NCBI GenBank assembly: GCA_031285295.1
Contig: JAITWK010000009.1
Coordinates: 50,665 to 114,664 of the forward strand
Reading direction: 5' to 3'
From: Deltaproteobacteria bacterium
GTDB lineage: Bacteria > Desulfobacterota > Desulfovibrionia > Desulfovibrionales > Desulfovibrionaceae
DNA: 64,000 nucleotides
Of this stretch, positions 1 to 8,372 are shown piece by piece. Within the stretch, counting starts at the first letter, position 1; each line of letters opens with the position of its first letter. Made by a program: the position numbers and the translations under genes. Under the pieces are notes generated by a model. The model saw nothing but the letters and a program-made list of their open reading frames with translations. It was not told the DNA's origin and did not search any database.

Positions 1-201
1 GGCCCCGGAGACGCTGGCGGTTTCAATCAACTCGCCTTCGCCGCCCTGTACCACGATGCGCTGTTCCATAAAGACGCTGAACTCTTCGTCCGGTCCGGCT
101 TTAAACTTGTTGGCGGTTTCGCTGCGATACCAGAGCCAGGTCAGAAATTCCTGCCCCAGCAACATATCCACGCTTTGCCCCAAATATTCCACGTTACTCA
201 T
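1..201 (-). CDS. RdgC-type protein, C-terminal-half-like (5' part of gene)
   Basis: Only the first 67 codons are in the window; the gene runs off the left edge. The ATG is at 201-199. The protein begins MSNVEYLGQ and has a hydrophobic aromatic stretch, LGQEFLTWLW, at residues 15-24, then a segment with EQRIVVQGGEGE. From memory, similar stretches occur in the C-terminal part of longer RdgC-like proteins of deltaproteobacteria, while the gene at 1920-2543 on the same strand looks like the N-terminal part. I infer that the two are a split RdgC-like protein, a DNA-binding factor that modulates recombination. If cotranscribed once, they are now separated by the opposite-strand gene at 331-1902. 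The family call is uncertain because most of the gene is missing. Confidence 0.5.
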   Translation of the reverse strand, partial: MSNVEYLGQSVDMLLGQEFLTWLWYRSETANKFKAGPDEEFSVFMEQRIVVQGGEGELIETASVSGA

Positions 202-330
202 AATTTTGCTGTTCCCGTTTTAAAGCTGATCCCGGTTCCGCCAGGCGGCGGTAGCCCAGGATGTATTTTGGTAGATTGATTGGTATGTGTTTGATATCAA
301 GATCAAGGACCGGTCACAAGGGGAGAAAAC

Positions 331-1902
331 ATGAACATCGCATATCAAGGTCTTTTTCTTCACGAGGGTTTGAAACTTCTTGGGCATAATGTAATAGATG
401 TATCATTTTCAAAAGATGAAGACATACAAAAAACCATAGAAGATTTAAATTGTAAAATAGACTTCATCCTAATCGAATTATGGGGTGATAGAATTCTCCC
501 AAAAGAATTATTTAAATGCAAATATACACTTGTTGCATATTGCATCGATTCGCCAATCAATGAATTTTGGACAACACAGCTATGCCGCATATTTGATTTT
601 GTTTTTGTAGACCAAAAACAATCGGTATATAATTTTTTACAGCACGGAATAAATGCAGTATGGCTGCCATTATGTATTCATGAAACATCATTTTGCGAAA
701 TAAATCCAAATAAAAAGTATGATATCACTTTTGTTGGAACAACATCAACAAACAGAATCAAAAGAAAGAACATTCTTGCTTTATTACAACAAAATTTCAA
801 TCTCAATGTTATTCAAGGCGTTTCACATTCACAAATGATGAAACTATTTGCTGAATCAAAAATCGTACTCAATGAAAACTTATTCAGTGGCCTGACATTA
901 CGTGTTTTCCAGGGGCTTGCATCCGGTTCTCTGGTTTTGACAGAAGAAGGCGGCTGCGGAGTTGATGATTATTTCCGTAATGGTGAACACCTGCTGTGCT
1001 ATAACCCGGATAACCTGCTCCGTATCTGTGAAGATATCTTATCTTCTTATGACAGCTATGCCGATATTGCTACAAATGGATATATGCTCTGCAAGCGGGA
1101 GCATACAGCAAAAAATCGGGCATCCTCTTTGCTTGAGGCAATACAGGACAAAACGGCCTTCAATAAAAGGCCTGATACGGCGCTTGGCAACTACCATGAG
1201 ACGCTTGCAAAACATTTGCTGATTATGCGCTATGGCGGGCAGCTTAATAATACAATTTCAAAATTTACAGAACTTACAACTGAAAACAATTATATTGCTG
1301 CCGGTGCTTTTTCAGAACTTGGCAATATAATGGCACGACATTCAAAAAACGAATTGGCTGAGCAGTATTACATATCATCATTAAATAAAAATAACACCAT
1401 CCAGGCGAATATAAAACTCGCCCTGCTATACATAAATACCGAAAAAATACAGGATGCAAAGAGTTTATTACAAAACATCATCAATACATTTTCAGTACAG
1501 AACAAATCTGATTATGGCGATATAGCAACATTGATTGAACGCAGCACAGATTCGGCGGATCTGCTTTTTGTTGTTGCGCTGCTATATTTTTCATGTGGCA
1601 ACCTGTTCTCATTGGGATTTTTAAAACCACTTCCCGATAAATATCCGGATACCGCGTTTGAAGCAGCCCTCTTGGCCTGGAATAAAAAACCGATACCCGC
1701 TGCCATGAATTTACTGCTTGATTGCCTGAAAGGGTTCAATATTGAAGGCGAGATGCTGCCGCAACTGCTGGAAGCCATTCAAAAGGTTCAGCTTACTGAC
1801 AGGCAGATACTTCGCGCAGCGGAAATAGCCAAACAATATTATGATATTGATCTGGCTAATAACATCATTACCGCCTTCAGAACGTCCATGAAAAAATCAT
1901 GA
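331..1902 (+). CDS. CgeB/DUF3880-like glycosyltransferase with C-terminal helical repeats
   Basis: A 523-residue protein preceded by a good ribosome site (GGGGAG ending 6 bases before the ATG). Residues about 1-270 look like a GT-B fold glycosyltransferase of the CgeB/Glyco_trans_1_2 type: an N-terminal Rossmann half, FVGTTSTNR at about 134-142 opening the second half, and an FQGLASGSLVLTEEGGCG segment near 193-210 that fits the nucleotide-sugar site. Residues about 300-520 are helical and TPR-like. Such enzymes often modify flagellin or surface glycans, but the acceptor here is unknown. Base composition is clearly more A+T-rich than that of all neighbours, with runs of A and T and AT-ending codons, and the gene lies between two genes that look like parts of one function. 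Both facts suggest horizontal arrival. Confidence 0.75.
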   Translation: MNIAYQGLFLHEGLKLLGHNVIDVSFSKDEDIQKTIEDLNCKIDFILIELWGDRILPKELFKCKYTLVAYCIDSPINEFWTTQLCRIFDFVFVDQKQSVYNFLQHGINAVWLPLCIHETSFCEINPNKKYDITFVGTTSTNRIKRKNILALLQQNFNLNVIQGVSHSQMMKLFAESKIVLNENLFSGLTLRVFQGLASGSLVLTEEGGCGVDDYFRNGEHLLCYNPDNLLRICEDILSSYDSYADIATNGYMLCKREHTAKNRASSLLEAIQDKTAFNKRPDTALGNYHETLAKHLLIMRYGGQLNNTISKFTELTTENNYIAAGAFSELGNIMARHSKNELAEQYYISSLNKNNTIQANIKLALLYINTEKIQDAKSLLQNIINTFSVQNKSDYGDIATLIERSTDSADLLFVVALLYFSCGNLFSLGFLKPLPDKYPDTAFEAALLAWNKKPIPAAMNLLLDCLKGFNIEGEMLPQLLEAIQKVQLTDRQILRAAEIAKQYYDIDLANNIITAFRTSMKKS

Positions 1903-1919
1903 GCTTAAAATAGCGCAGC

Positions 1920-2543
1920 CTACGATTTATAAAAAGTGGTCGCTTGCAACCCATCCAGCTTGGCCGTTTCGGCCTCGCTGAGAAAATCGGCGGCCAGGCC
2001 GTAAGGCGTCAGTTGGTCCAGGCGCAGATCAAAACTCAGGGTGAAAAACTCCTGAAACAAATCCAGAATCTTGGCCTGAGTGGAAGCGAACCAGATTTCG
2101 CCGCTCTGTGTGTTCCAAATTACCTGAAACTCGGCAGGGATGGGCAAAAAACGCTTGTTGAGCTGAAAAAGTACCAGTTCCTTGATTTCTTTTTTGCGCT
2201 CACGCGAAACAAAAGTTTTGTTCTGCTGGCGGATTTGCTCCTCTTCCTTTTTCAGGGCCAGCCCCACATGCTTCTTGATTACGGCCGCCGGGACGCGGCG
2301 GGTTTCCAGGCGCAGAGTAAAAGCCAGATATTCACCGCCCTTTTGCGGTGAAACACGCTTCCATTCAACGTCCAGCATATCTTCAAAAGCGGCCCAGCCC
2401 CAGGCGCGTTCTTCCGGCAAGTCGTCAATATCCTTAAAGGAATACTGGCGCAATTTGTCCAGAATCTGCGGCCAAAGCGAAGCCGGCGCTTCCTCGTTGA
2501 TCTTGAAGCGCGTAAAACTGGTACTATTCTTGAGAAATGACAT
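1920..2543 (-). CDS. rdgC: RdgC-like protein, N-terminal half
   Basis: A 207-residue protein. It opens MSFLKNSTSFTRFKI and has a central block, PAAVIKKHVGLALKKEEEQ, followed by a charged helix (RERKKEIKELVLFQLNKRFLP) and IWFASTQAKILDLFQEFF. The order matches the middle of E. coli RdgC (VIKQALEAKIAKLE, then LLPRAFSRF, then a helix after the MWID strand). RdgC forms a ring-shaped DNA-binding dimer that limits RecA access. At 207 residues against about 300 in E. coli, this protein lacks the C-terminal third, which may be supplied by the gene that starts at 201. It sits 120 bases downstream of dxs on the same strand and could be read from that operon, though a strong palindrome lies between them. 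Confidence 0.65.
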   Translation of the reverse strand: MSFLKNSTSFTRFKINEEAPASLWPQILDKLRQYSFKDIDDLPEERAWGWAAFEDMLDVEWKRVSPQKGGEYLAFTLRLETRRVPAAVIKKHVGLALKKEEEQIRQQNKTFVSRERKKEIKELVLFQLNKRFLPIPAEFQVIWNTQSGEIWFASTQAKILDLFQEFFTLSFDLRLDQLTPYGLAADFLSEAETAKLDGLQATTFYKS

Positions 2544-2585
2544 TATTGCTCCATTGGATAAATATATATCACAATTTTATTTATT

Positions 2586-2660
2586 GGGGCTCCGCCCCAT
2601 ACCCCGCATAGGGGCGCGGCCCCTATGTACCCATTATGCAAAACAGCTTTGCTGTTTTGC
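2586..2660. repeat. REP-like G/C hairpin cluster plus perfect palindrome
   Basis: Three hairpins in 75 bases between dxs and the rdgC-like gene: GGGGC-TCC-GCCCC (2586-2598), ATAGGGGC-GC-GCCCCTAT type (2608-2625) and GCAAAACAGC-TTT-GCTGTTTTGC (2638-2660, 10-bp perfect stem). The first two have the same layout as 35537-35587: a first hairpin, a short CCCC tract, then a second hairpin ending in ACCC. The last hairpin lies 3 bases after the dxs stop and could protect or end the dxs mRNA, but no T-run follows it on the minus strand. Confidence 0.7.
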
Positions 2661-2663
2661 CAT

Positions 2664-4661
2664 CTAGGCCCGGCCTAAAGCTCTGGTAATCACGTCCTTC
2701 AAACCTAGTACATCCAATTTTAGAGCAGCCCGCAACTCTCCGGCCTTGCCGTGCTCCACAAAAGCATCCGGCAAACCGTGGCGCAAAACCCGGCAATGCC
2801 CGGCCAGCCCGGCATCGCTCACAAGTTCCAGAATGGCCGATCCCAGGCCGCCAGCCAGAGCATGCTCCTCAATAACCAGCAATTTGGCATGGCTGCTGGC
2901 CAAATCCAGAATTTCCTCTTTTGGCAGCGGTTTCAGCCAGATTGGATCATAAACGGTCAGGCCACTTTTTCCGCTCTGGCCGGAGATTGCGGCGCACCCA
3001 TCATTCATGGCCAGAGAATCAAAAAAACCTTCGCTGGTCAGTTCGTCCACAGCCAGACAGACCGGATGCACCAGGCTGCCCACCGCGATGACCGCCAAAC
3101 CGGCGTTGCCCTGAGCGTTCCCCCTGGCTTTCACCTGCCGCAAAATCTCGCCCCGCCCTTCTTTTATCAAATCCGGATCGTCAGGCTTGTCAATATAGGG
3201 GCATTCGCCGCGCGGGTAGCGCACCGCCACCGGCGTGCCAAGCTTCAGGGCCATGGTCAGAGCGCGTTTCAAAGTGCGGCGTCCGCGCGGAGCCAGAATG
3301 CTCAAGTTGGGTATATGGCGCAAATAGGAAATATCAAAAACCCCGTGATGGGTGGGACCATCCTCGCCGACCAGCCCGGCCCGATCCAGAGCGAACACCA
3401 CCGGGAGATTTTGCAGGCAGACATCGTGCAGTACCTGATCATAAGCGCGTTGCATAAATGTCGAATACACGGCCACCACCGGTTTGAGTCCCTGGCTGGC
3501 CATACCGGCGGCCAGGGTTACGGCGTGCTGCTCACAGATGCCCACATCGAAAAAACGGGTGGGAAATTTTTCCGCAAAAGCGCCCAGGCCGGTACCTTCC
3601 GGCATGGCGGCGCTTATGGCCACAATCCGGTTGTCGGCAGCGGCCAGCTCGCACAGGGACGAAGAAAAAATCTGGGTAAAACTTTTGGCCCGATCTCCGG
3701 CATTGGGGGCTTCCACATCGCCGGTATGCGGATTGAAGCGCCCGATACCGTGATAGTTGGCCGGATCAGACTCCGCTGGTTGGTAACCCTTGCCTTTTTG
3801 CGTCAGCACATGCACCAGTACCGGCTTGTCCACAACAGCGGCAGCCAGATTCAGCGCCTGCTCCAGCTCGGCAAAGTCGTGCCCGTTAACCGGTCCCAGA
3901 TATTCAAAACGCAGCGCCTCAAAAAGGATGCCGGGGGTAAAAAAGGTTTTGAAGCTTTTCTTGCTGCGCTTGGCCAGACTGAGCATATCCTCGCCAACGC
4001 CCGGCACGGACTGCAAAAAGTCGGAAACTTCGCGCTTGACTCGGCGCAGCCAGCGGGACGAAAGATTGCGGCTCAAAAAATAGGAAAGCGCACCCACGTT
4101 TTTGGAAATGGACATCTGATTGTCGTTGAAAACAACGATCAAAGGCTTGGCCTGCGCCCCGGCGTGGTTCATGGCCTCATAGACCATGCCACCGGTCATG
4201 GCCCCGTCGCCAACCACGGCCAGCACATGATTGGAGAGCCCGTTCTGTTCGCGGGCCAGGGCCATGCCCAGGGCGGCAGAGATTGAAGTTGAGGCATGCC
4301 CCGCGCCAAAATGGTCGTAAGGGCTTTCGCTCATTTTCGGAAAGCCGCTCACCCCGCCAAGCTGACGCAGCGTATGAAAATTTTCCACCCGGCCAGTCAA
4401 AAGCTTGTAGGCGTAAGCCTGATGCCCCACATCCCAGATAATACGGTCACTTTTGGGATTAAAAACCCGCAGTAACGCTATGGTAAGTTCAACCACACCC
4501 AGCGGGGAAGCCAGATGCCCGCCGTTATTGGATACAGCCTCAATAATCCGCGAACGGATTTCCTGAGCCAGAAAAGGCAAATCCGCAGCATTCAGCGCCT
4601 GCACCTCGGCAGGATCATTGATGGAGGCCAGCAGCCCGCCGCTTATGGGAGACGGCGTCAT
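2664..4661 (-). CDS. dxs: 1-deoxy-D-xylulose-5-phosphate synthase
   Basis: A 665-residue thiamine-diphosphate enzyme that joins pyruvate and glyceraldehyde 3-phosphate in the first step of the MEP isoprenoid route. Visible signatures are NNGGHLASPLGVVEL near residue 45, the thiamine/Mg site GDGAMTGG with NDNQMSIS at about 150-185, DVGICEQHAVTLAAGMA and the DRAGLVGEDGPTHHGVFD block, then the C-terminal transketolase domain. It is longer than the usual 620-640 residues; the extra length is in the C-terminal domain around VKARGNAQGNAG and GCAAISGQSGKSG. The start overlaps the ispA stop by one base (TGATG arrangement), so the two are translationally coupled. It is the last gene of the ispG-to-dxs operon. 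Confidence 0.97.
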   Translation of the reverse strand: MTPSPISGGLLASINDPAEVQALNAADLPFLAQEIRSRIIEAVSNNGGHLASPLGVVELTIALLRVFNPKSDRIIWDVGHQAYAYKLLTGRVENFHTLRQLGGVSGFPKMSESPYDHFGAGHASTSISAALGMALAREQNGLSNHVLAVVGDGAMTGGMVYEAMNHAGAQAKPLIVVFNDNQMSISKNVGALSYFLSRNLSSRWLRRVKREVSDFLQSVPGVGEDMLSLAKRSKKSFKTFFTPGILFEALRFEYLGPVNGHDFAELEQALNLAAAVVDKPVLVHVLTQKGKGYQPAESDPANYHGIGRFNPHTGDVEAPNAGDRAKSFTQIFSSSLCELAAADNRIVAISAAMPEGTGLGAFAEKFPTRFFDVGICEQHAVTLAAGMASQGLKPVVAVYSTFMQRAYDQVLHDVCLQNLPVVFALDRAGLVGEDGPTHHGVFDISYLRHIPNLSILAPRGRRTLKRALTMALKLGTPVAVRYPRGECPYIDKPDDPDLIKEGRGEILRQVKARGNAQGNAGLAVIAVGSLVHPVCLAVDELTSEGFFDSLAMNDGCAAISGQSGKSGLTVYDPIWLKPLPKEEILDLASSHAKLLVIEEHALAGGLGSAILELVSDAGLAGHCRVLRHGLPDAFVEHGKAGELRAALKLDVLGLKDVITRALGRA

Positions 4662-5641
4662 CAGGAACCTCGTTTAAGAAGATAATCGATCAGGGCGCGC
4701 AAAAAGTCGGCTTCCTCACCAATATAAGGCATCTGCCCCGGCCCGGAACCATCCAGAGCGGCCAGAGCCAGGCGCCCGGCCTCCTCGGCCCGGCGGCGGC
4801 TTTCTTCCAGACCGAGCAGCGAAGGATAAGTAACCTTGCCCTGCTCGGCATCGCTGCCCACTGGCTTGCCCAGCTCAATCGGGTCGCCAATTTCGTCCAG
4901 AATGTCGTCCACAATCTGAAAAGCCTTGCCCAACTGACGGCCATACTCGGCAATACGGGCGCAATCCGCCTTGCCCGCCCCGGCCAGCATGGCCCCGCTA
5001 AGGCAGGAGGCCGTGAGCAACGCGCCGGTTTTGCAGGCCTGCATCTCGGCCAGTTCATCAAGAACAATGCCCTTTCTGGCGGTATACTCCATATCCAGAA
5101 ACTGACCGCCAACCATGCCGGGGGAACCGGCGGCAGCAGCCATGACTGACAAAGCGGCCAGCACATTGACCGGATCAAGCGTAGTCTGGAATCCACATGA
5201 GGCCATGAACACGAAAGCATCGGTCAAAAGCGCGTCGCCAGCCAGAATGGCCGTGGCCTCGCCAAAGCGTTTGTGGCTGGAGGGCTTGCCCCGGCGGAAG
5301 TCATCATCGTCCATGGCCGGCAAATCGTCATGAATCAATGAATAGCTGTGAATGCACTCAATGGCGGCGGCAAAAGGCAGCAGAACTTCTTCTGTTACAG
5401 CGCCCTTGCCTGCCCCTTCCGGGTTGGCGGATTGCGCGAACAACATGCCGCAACTCAGGCAGAGTACCGGGCGGATTCTTTTGCCCCCGGCCATTAGGCT
5501 GTAATACATGGCCTCCTTGAGTCCGGCGGGCAGCGTCCGGCCATTGAAAACAGGGGACAGATCATCTTCCAGACAGACGGAGAGCCATTTTTCGACCAGG
5601 GTGGATTTGTGGCGCAGGTGCTCTTTAAAGTTCATCATCAA
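4661..5641 (-). CDS. ispA: Polyprenyl (farnesyl/geranyl) diphosphate synthase
   Basis: An isoprenyl diphosphate synthase of 326 residues that condenses IPP with allylic diphosphates. Both aspartate-rich motifs are present: DDLPAMDDDDFRRGKPS (first, about residue 110) and DDILDEIGD (second, about 250), with GGKRIRPVLCL near residue 53. Three ATG codons stand in a row (MMM); the ribosome site GAGG is 4 bases before the first and 7 before the second, so translation may begin at 5638. The stop overlaps the dxs start. Placed between xseB and dxs, a common bacterial order. Confidence 0.95.
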   Translation of the reverse strand: MMMNFKEHLRHKSTLVEKWLSVCLEDDLSPVFNGRTLPAGLKEAMYYSLMAGGKRIRPVLCLSCGMLFAQSANPEGAGKGAVTEEVLLPFAAAIECIHSYSLIHDDLPAMDDDDFRRGKPSSHKRFGEATAILAGDALLTDAFVFMASCGFQTTLDPVNVLAALSVMAAAAGSPGMVGGQFLDMEYTARKGIVLDELAEMQACKTGALLTASCLSGAMLAGAGKADCARIAEYGRQLGKAFQIVDDILDEIGDPIELGKPVGSDAEQGKVTYPSLLGLEESRRRAEEAGRLALAALDGSGPGQMPYIGEEADFLRALIDYLLKRGS

Positions 5642-5701
5642 TCCTCGTATTGGCAGGGCCTCATCAAAAACTTATCTTCCCTGACTTTATCGTCCAATAA
5701 G

Positions 5702-5956
5702 TTACTCTTCCAGATCCAGCGGCTTGAACTCGGTCAGGCCTTCTTCGGAATATAACTGCACGGTATGCCTGGCCTGCTCCAGCCTGACCCGGCAAGCGCG
5801 GGAAAGCCGGGCGCCTTCACCGTAAAGAGTCAGGCTGTCTTCCAGACTGAGATCGCCGCTTTCCAACTGGCCGGCTATTTCCTGCAAGCGGGCCAACTGC
5901 TCTTCAAAAGTCCGGTTTTCAACCGTTGGCGTTTCGACTTCTTTTTTCTTTGGCAT
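5702..5956 (-). CDS. xseB: Exodeoxyribonuclease VII small subunit
   Basis: An 84-residue protein with the XseB two-helix signature: FEEQLARLQEIAGQLESGDLSLEDSL, then LYGEGARLSRACRVRLEQA. XseB joins XseA to make exonuclease VII, which degrades single-stranded DNA. It lies in the same operon as xseA, separated from it only by the M23 peptidase gene, and 60 bases upstream of ispA. Confidence 0.93.
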   Translation of the reverse strand: MPKKKEVETPTVENRTFEEQLARLQEIAGQLESGDLSLEDSLTLYGEGARLSRACRVRLEQARHTVQLYSEEGLTEFKPLDLEE

Positions 5957-6038
5957 GGCTCTGACTCTCCAAACTATTATCTAACTTCAAGTTAAGCACA
6001 TGATAGCGCCTGACAAAATATCACGGCAAAATCAGGCG

Positions 6039-7010
6039 TTATCGAAAGTCAGGCATGAGCGGTTCCGGCGTAACCGATTCGCCCAGAACAGACAGCCCGA
6101 AATGCAGGTGCGGCCCGGTAACCCGGCCCGTCATACCTACCAGGCCGATAGTCTGGCCCCGTTTTACCATATCGCCTACGCCAACCTTGAAGGCGGAGAG
6201 GTGCGCATACATGCTGAATACGCCAAGGCCGTGATCGATGATAACGAAATTTCCTGAATAGTGCTGTTCCTCGGCCAGACGCACCACCCCATCGGCGCAG
6301 GACAAAATGGGCGTTCCTTCGGCTCCGCGTAAATCAACGCCCCGGTGCTGGCTGCGCGGCTGTCCGTTAAAAACCCGCTTGAAGCCGTATTCGCTGGTGA
6401 TGATGCCGCGCACCGGGCGCAGCAGCGGCATTTGCCAGTTGCGCTCCGGGCTGATGACGGCAAGAACGGCCCGGTTACGCTTGGCCTCCGCCTGAGCGCG
6501 TTCGGTGGTTTTGGGGTCCGGGGTAACGTACTTGGGCTCTACCGTAAGCTCCTGCGCCGGGTAATCGCGCTGGGTAACCCTAACTTTTCCGGTATAAAAA
6601 GTTTTGTTGAAAGTGCTTTCAACCAACCTGAACGCTATCTCTTTATCCTTGCTGTTCAGCGGCACGGCCAACAGGCATTCAAGACGCCCCGACCCGTCCT
6701 CCAAAGCAAGCAGAGGCACTTGCTTGCCCTGCCACTCTACAACAACGCCCTCAAGCGGCAGATCGGATTCCAGGCTCAACAAAAAAGGCTCACCAGCGGC
6801 AACCGAGGCCGGAAACAACACCAGCGGCGGAACCGGGAGCTTTGGTTTTGCCAGAGGGCCTTGCTCGGCCGGACTGGAGCCGGAAACTGCCGGGGCATCC
6901 GTGGCAGCCTGAGCCGAGGCCGGGTAATCAAGCGACAACACCAAAGCCAAAGCCAGCGTAAAAGCCACCAAAATCAAATATGAACTTACTGTAGAAAACT
7001 TCTGGGACAT
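6039..7010 (-). CDS. Exported M23 (LytM) peptidase or activator
   Basis: A 323-residue protein. Residues 1-35 are a signal peptide with a long hydrophobic core ending near ASAQA. Residues about 60-170 form a beta-rich domain that starts with PLVLFPASVAAGEPFLLSL. The C-terminal third is an M23 domain with an intact zinc set: HRGVD (HxxxD) near residue 222 and HLHF (HxH) near 303, plus GVFSMYAHLS. The likely substrate is peptidoglycan cross-bridges in the periplasm. It sits between xseA and xseB; the reason for this cell-wall gene inside the operon is not evident from sequence. Confidence 0.9.
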   Translation of the reverse strand: MSQKFSTVSSYLILVAFTLALALVLSLDYPASAQAATDAPAVSGSSPAEQGPLAKPKLPVPPLVLFPASVAAGEPFLLSLESDLPLEGVVVEWQGKQVPLLALEDGSGRLECLLAVPLNSKDKEIAFRLVESTFNKTFYTGKVRVTQRDYPAQELTVEPKYVTPDPKTTERAQAEAKRNRAVLAVISPERNWQMPLLRPVRGIITSEYGFKRVFNGQPRSQHRGVDLRGAEGTPILSCADGVVRLAEEQHYSGNFVIIDHGLGVFSMYAHLSAFKVGVGDMVKRGQTIGLVGMTGRVTGPHLHFGLSVLGESVTPEPLMPDFR

Positions 7011-7028
7011 TATTTCAACCTTAATGAT

Positions 7029-8372
7029 TTAATCCCGCTCAATTACCACAACCGGCACCTGCCCGTCCACCAGACAGAGATCCAGACGCTCACCCGGCAC
7101 GAGGCCGCCGCTGCCGCGCAAAATGCCGCCGTCCGCTTTTTTCACAAACGCGTAGCCGCGCCTGAGCGGCAGATGCGGGTCCAGACCGGCCAAGCGCAAA
7201 TCCAGTTTGTCCACCACGTCCATACGGGAACGGATTAGCCGCTCACCAAGTGGCGCAAAGGCGGCGGCAGCCAGATCCAGTCCGCGAAGCAAGGCTTCCT
7301 GTCTGGCCCGGATTGCGCGTGAAAGGCGCTCTTCGGCGGTTTGCAATTCATAGGCGTGGCGTTCCAGCCGGGCCGAGGGAGCCAGCAGGCGCAAAATCTT
7401 TTCCTGCCCGGTCAGCAGGCTTTCACAACGCAGCAGTTGCCTGCGCCAGGCCCCGCTTAGAGCCAGTTCCAGTTCATCAAGACGCTGGGCCAGTTCGCGC
7501 CGTTCCGGCCAGAGCAGTTGCGCGGCGTGCGAGGGGGTGGCCGCGCGCACATCCGCCACCATATCCGTCAGCGTTACGTCCACCTCATGCCCTACACCAC
7601 TAAGCACCGGAACCCGGCTGGCAAAAACCGCCTGACTTACTTCGCGGCTGTTAAAAGCCCACAAATCTTCCAGGGAACCGCCGCCGCGAATCAGCACAAT
7701 TACCTCGGCCCAGCCATCAGTTGAAGCTTGCTCCAAAGCGGTGGCAATCATGGCCGGAGCGCCCTCGCCCTGCACCAGCGTGGGGTAAATGCGAATCTGC
7801 GCGGACAGGCCACGCGAACCGGCAATGCGCAAAAAATCGTGAATGGCCGCGCCGCTTGGTGAAGTAATTACGGCCACGCGGCTTGGCCCGCCCCTGCCGC
7901 CGGGCAGGGGGCGTTTGCGCTGCGGGTCGAAATAACCTTTGGCAGCCAGTTCGGCCTTGAGTTTTTCAAACTCGATTTGCAGGCGGCCCTTGCCTGCCTC
8001 CTGCATGATTTCCACCACCAGCTGATAGCTGCCGCGCGGCGGGTAAACGCCAAGGCGTCCAGCGCAGACTACCTCCAGCCCACCAGCCGAACCCGCTCCT
8101 TCCTCACGCAGCCGTTGGGCCAGGCTGGGCCTGGGGCCATCCTCAAAAACCTCGCCGGTCAAGGGATCAAAGCTTTCACCATCCTGCTGATTGCCCTTGA
8201 ACCATACGGCGGCGAGGCTTGAATCTTCATCCTTGAGGGAAAAATAGATATGCCCGGAAGAAGGGCAGGAAAGATTAAAAATCTGCCCGCGCACCCAGAC
8301 AAAAGGAAAATGCCCTTCCAGCAGCCCCCGGATGGCCGCCGTCAACTCGCTTACCTGATAAACGCGGCTCAT
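7029..8372 (-). CDS. xseA: Exodeoxyribonuclease VII large subunit
   Basis: 447 residues. An N-terminal OB-fold (VWVRGQIFNLSCPSSGHIYFSLKD) is followed by the catalytic domain with RVAVITSPSGAAIHDFL near 165, LIRGGGSLEDLWAFN near 230 and SGVGHEVDVTLTDMVADVRAATPSHAA near 258-285, then a coiled-coil region. All are typical of XseA. The start overlaps the end of the M20 gene by four bases. Its partner XseB is encoded two genes downstream. Confidence 0.95.
   Translation of the reverse strand: MSRVYQVSELTAAIRGLLEGHFPFVWVRGQIFNLSCPSSGHIYFSLKDEDSSLAAVWFKGNQQDGESFDPLTGEVFEDGPRPSLAQRLREEGAGSAGGLEVVCAGRLGVYPPRGSYQLVVEIMQEAGKGRLQIEFEKLKAELAAKGYFDPQRKRPLPGGRGGPSRVAVITSPSGAAIHDFLRIAGSRGLSAQIRIYPTLVQGEGAPAMIATALEQASTDGWAEVIVLIRGGGSLEDLWAFNSREVSQAVFASRVPVLSGVGHEVDVTLTDMVADVRAATPSHAAQLLWPERRELAQRLDELELALSGAWRRQLLRCESLLTGQEKILRLLAPSARLERHAYELQTAEERLSRAIRARQEALLRGLDLAAAAFAPLGERLIRSRMDVVDKLDLRLAGLDPHLPLRRGYAFVKKADGGILRGSGGLVPGERLDLCLVDGQVPVVVIERD

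Noticed and set aside
2751..4286. Long plus-strand frame of 511 codons
   Set aside because: It is antisense to dxs, which has all family motifs. The translation has no known pattern and is rich in Gln/His/Gly, as expected of a shadow.
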